From contig CAKUXU010000033.1 of NCBI GenBank assembly GCA_934700635.1, forward strand, positions 1 to 8,694: 8,694 nt of DNA, in the 5' to 3' direction. The stretch is from an uncultured Eubacteriales bacterium (GTDB lineage: Bacteria > Bacillota > Clostridia > Oscillospirales > Acutalibacteraceae). The notes beneath the pieces were generated by a model. That model did no database searches, had not been told where the DNA came from, and saw only the letters and a list, made by a program, of their open reading frames with translations. Position 1 is the stretch's first letter; every line of letters starts with the position of its first letter. The position numbers and the translations under genes are program-made. Positions 6,939 to 8,694 of the stretch are shown piece by piece.

Positions 6939-6966
6939 TAATTTTTAAGTGACTTATCAAAAATTA
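6939..6966 (-). promoter_or_regulatory. Hairpin between rpsB and tsf, next to the tsf ribosome binding site
   Basis: UAAUUUUU (6966-6959) and AAAAAUUA (6946-6939) are perfectly complementary over 8 bp. Inside them AAG (6955-6953) can pair with CUU (6949-6947), leaving a 3-nt loop and a 3-nt bulge. The stem starts right at the rpsB stop codon and ends 2 nt before the AGGAGG of tsf. It has no downstream U-tract, so it is not a terminator. It could tune tsf translation or mRNA ends, but A/T-only stems often arise by chance here. Confidence 0.35.
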
Positions 6967-7743
6967 TTATCTTTCTTCACTGTTTTCCTCAGAGTTCATA
7001 TTCAAAATTTCATTTTCCAAATCTTTGTCGGCTGAAAGCTCTTCTGAAGGATCTCCTGTTTCGCCTTCTTTTACTTCAAGAACTGCATCTGCTATGGCTG
7101 AGCTGATAAGTTTAACGGCTCTTATAGCATCGTCATTTCCAGGAATTACATAATCCACTGTATCGGGGTCACAGTTTGTATCTACAACTGCAACAACCGG
7201 AATGCCAAGTTTTTTTGCTTCGGAAACAGCGATTTTTTCTTTCTTAGGATCTACAACAAACAAAGCTCCAGGAAGCTTTTTCATTTCTTTAACACCACCG
7301 AGAAATTTCTCTAATTTCTCTATCTCAAGACGTAATTTAATCACTTCTTTTTTAGGAAGTAAATCGAAAGTTCCGTCTTTTTCCATTACTCTTAATTGAT
7401 TTAATCTGTTAACTCTTTTACGAATGGTTGTGAAGTTTGTAAGCATTCCTCCAAGCCATCTTGCATTAACATAGCAAGAACCTGATCTTATAGCCTCTGA
7501 TTTAACAGATTCTTGAGCTTGCTTTTTAGTTCCGACAAACAAAATGCTTTTTCCTTCTTCTGCAACTTGTCTTACGAAATTATAAGCTTCATCAAGTTTT
7601 CTAACGGTTTTTTGAAGATCAATAATGTGAATTCCGTTACGCTGAGTAAAAATATACTTAGACATTTTCGGATTCCACCTACGTGTTTGGTGTCCAAAAT
7701 GAACTCCTGCTTCTAAAAGTTGTTTCATTGATACTACTGACAT
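6967..7743 (-). CDS. rpsB: 30S ribosomal protein S2 (uS2)
   Basis: Primary small-subunit protein near the head-body junction, needed for S1 binding where S1 is present. The 258-residue length is normal. The N terminus carries the family signature [18 protein letters not shown] (6-23). The middle holds [10 protein letters not shown] and [11 protein letters not shown], and the second signature [19 protein letters not shown] follows. The last ~33 residues form an acidic, low-complexity tail ending SEENSEER; such tails vary between species. The start is ATG 7741-7743 with an ideal AAGGAGG (7757-7751) at 7 nt. It is transcribed from the promoter at 7839-7867 through a structured leader, and tsf follows at 43 nt. 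Confidence 0.98.
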   Translation of the reverse strand: MSVVSMKQLLEAGVHFGHQTRRWNPKMSKYIFTQRNGIHIIDLQKTVRKLDEAYNFVRQVAEEGKSILFVGTKKQAQESVKSEAIRSGSCYVNARWLGGMLTNFTTIRKRVNRLNQLRVMEKDGTFDLLPKKEVIKLRLEIEKLEKFLGGVKEMKKLPGALFVVDPKKEKIAVSEAKKLGIPVVAVVDTNCDPDTVDYVIPGNDDAIRAVKLISSAIADAVLEVKEGETGDPSEELSADKDLENEILNMNSEENSEER

Positions 7744-7833
7744 AAATTTTCCTCCTTGGTTTTTCCTCCGCCGAAAATTAAAGCTCCTATGGTTAAGCCA
7801 CCAAGTACTTTTAATCGGCGTGTGTAATCTGAC
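7744..7833 (-). promoter_or_regulatory. rpsB 5' leader with possible regulatory pseudoknot
   Basis: About 90 nt between the predicted transcript start (near 7833) and the rpsB ATG. CGCCGA (7820-7815) pairs perfectly with UCGGCG (7774-7769). Directly inside, UUAAA-G (7814-7808, one bulged A) pairs with CUUUAA (7783-7778) across a 3-nt bulge. Within the loop closed by these helices, CUUGGU (7805-7800) is complementary over 6 bp to ACCAAG (7760-7755), which lies outside them and overlaps the AAGGAGG ribosome binding site (7757-7751). That is the geometry of a pseudoknot that would hide the site. A second GGAGG (7769-7765) partly overlaps the helix. Autogenous control by S2 is known in gamma-proteobacteria; applying it here is inference. 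Confidence 0.5.
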
Positions 7834-7838
7834 GCCTA

Positions 7839-7867
7839 ATTATATCATACGGAAAAATCTTTTTCAA
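7839..7867 (-). promoter_or_regulatory. Strong extended -10 promoter for rpsB-tsf
   Basis: Minus-strand TTGAAA (7867-7862) and TATAAT (7844-7839), spacer exactly 17 bp, with TG at 7847-7846 making an extended -10 (TGATATAAT). The -35 begins 8 bp after the queA stop codon, and no terminator separates them, so some queA read-through is likely. The predicted transcript start is near 7832-7833. Confidence 0.88.
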
Positions 7868-7875
7868 GACTTTTT

Positions 7876-8694
7876 TTATATTATCATCATAGCATCGCCA
7901 AAGCTGAAAAATCTATACTCTTTTTCAACCGCTTCTTTATATGCATTCATAGTATTTTTATATCCCGCAAAAGCACAAACAAGTATTATAAGTGTACTTT
8001 CAGGAAGATGAAAATTTGTTATAAGTCCGTCCATTATTCCTAATTTATGACCAGGCTTTATGAATATATCAGTTGACATACTGCAAGGTTTGATTTTCCC
8101 GAACTTTTTATAAATCGACTCAATAACTCTACAACTTGTTGTTCCAACACATATGACGCGTCCGCCAGAATTTTTTGTTTTCTCTATTAAACTTGCAGTT
8201 TGTTCAGAACATTCAAAATACTCCGAATGCATTTTGTGATTCTCTATATTTTCTTCTTTGACAGGTCTAAAAGTTCCAAGTCCTACATGAAGTGTAACAT
8301 AACCTATATTGATTCCTTTTTGTTTTAACTTTTCAAGTAATTCCTGAGTAAAATGAAGCCCTGCAGTCGGAGCTGCCGCCGAACCCAAATCTTTCGCATA
8401 AACTGTTTGGTATCTCGACTTATCTTTAAGTTTTTCTTTTATGTATGGAGGCAACGGCATTTGACCTATTTTTTCAAGTCTAGCAAAAAAATCATTTTTG
8501 TTTTTAAATTCTATTATTCTGTTTCCGTCTTCTAAAATATCTTTTATTTCAGCCTCTAAAACAGTTTCTTTATTTTCATCTTTAAATAGGAATTTAAATC
8601 CTATCTTTGCTTTTTTTCCGGGTTTAACCAAACATTCCCATACCCCTACTCCTTTTTGCTTTAAAAGAAGAAACTCAACTATATAACCTGTGCT
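7876..8694 (-). CDS. queA: tRNA preQ1(34) S-adenosylmethionine ribosyltransferase-isomerase, 5' end outside window
   Basis: Transfers the ribosyl part of S-adenosylmethionine to preQ1 at tRNA position 34, giving epoxyqueuosine, the next-to-last step of queuosine synthesis. The frame is open to the window edge at 8694, so 272 C-terminal residues are visible and roughly 70 N-terminal ones are missing (the family is about 340-345). The apparent start inside the window is only an in-frame [11 protein letters not shown] and [14 protein letters not shown] upstream and across it match the family. Further motifs: [30 protein letters not shown], and near the end [18 protein letters not shown] followed by AFAG and the terminal FFSFGDAM. 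All expected segments are intact. The 3' end lies 8 bp from the rpsB promoter. tgt and ruvB, frequent neighbours, could lie upstream outside the window. Confidence 0.97.
   Translation of the reverse strand, partial: STGYIVEFLLLKQKGVGVWECLVKPGKKAKIGFKFLFKDENKETVLEAEIKDILEDGNRIIEFKNKNDFFARLEKIGQMPLPPYIKEKLKDKSRYQTVYAKDLGSAAAPTAGLHFTQELLEKLKQKGINIGYVTLHVGLGTFRPVKEENIENHKMHSEYFECSEQTASLIEKTKNSGGRVICVGTTSCRVIESIYKKFGKIKPCSMSTDIFIKPGHKLGIMDGLITNFHLPESTLIILVCAFAGYKNTMNAYKEAVEKEYRFFSFGDAMMII

Noticed and set aside
1434..7878. No TGA stop codons: the eight visible stops are five TAA and three TAG
   Set aside because: It could hint at loss of release factor 2 or a changed code, but eight genes are too few, TGA is scarce in AT-rich genomes, and no in-frame TGA occurs inside any gene.

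Overview
The window is AT-rich (roughly 30% G+C by eye), and every supported gene lies on the minus strand. From right to left it reads queA (5' end outside the window), rpsB, tsf, pgi, rpmF, der, plsY, a histidine-phosphatase gene and typA (3' end outside the window). The low G+C, strong AGGAGG-type ribosome binding sites, a four-cysteine zinc-ribbon L32, the short bacterial-type glucose-6-phosphate isomerase and the adjacent der-plsY pair all suggest Bacillota, most likely class Clostridia. I cannot fix the genus. No mobile element, tRNA, rRNA or CRISPR array is visible, and no gap between genes exceeds 190 bases.

Layout in the direction of transcription. (1) 8694-7876: queA, tRNA queuosine synthesis. 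(2) 7867-6009: a strong extended -10 promoter, a ~90-nt structured leader, then rpsB and tsf (ribosomal protein S2 and elongation factor Ts). (3) 5958-4675: pgi, glycolysis, 50 nt behind tsf and either co-transcribed with it or read from a weak promoter. (4) 4650-4238: a consensus promoter with a near-perfect 20-bp palindrome over its -35 box, a ~137-nt leader, rpmF (L32) and a candidate intrinsic terminator. (5) 4149-1: der (ribosome assembly GTPase), plsY (membrane phospholipid synthesis), a histidine phosphatase and typA (ribosome-associated GTPase), packed with 24, 1 and 13 nt between them and so very probably one operon.

Most genes serve translation (queA, rpsB, tsf, rpmF, der, typA). 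The exceptions are one central-carbon enzyme, one lipid enzyme and one phosphatase of unknown substrate. The protein content is ordinary housekeeping; I see no new multi-gene system. The points worth a second look are regulatory and organisational. The rpsB leader can form a GC-rich helix plus a pseudoknot that would cover the Shine-Dalgarno sequence. A palindrome overlaps the rpmF -35 box. Hairpins lie in the rpmF leader and between rpsB and tsf. The gene order breaks two widely conserved neighbourhoods (tsf-pyrH-frr and yceD-rpmF-plsX).
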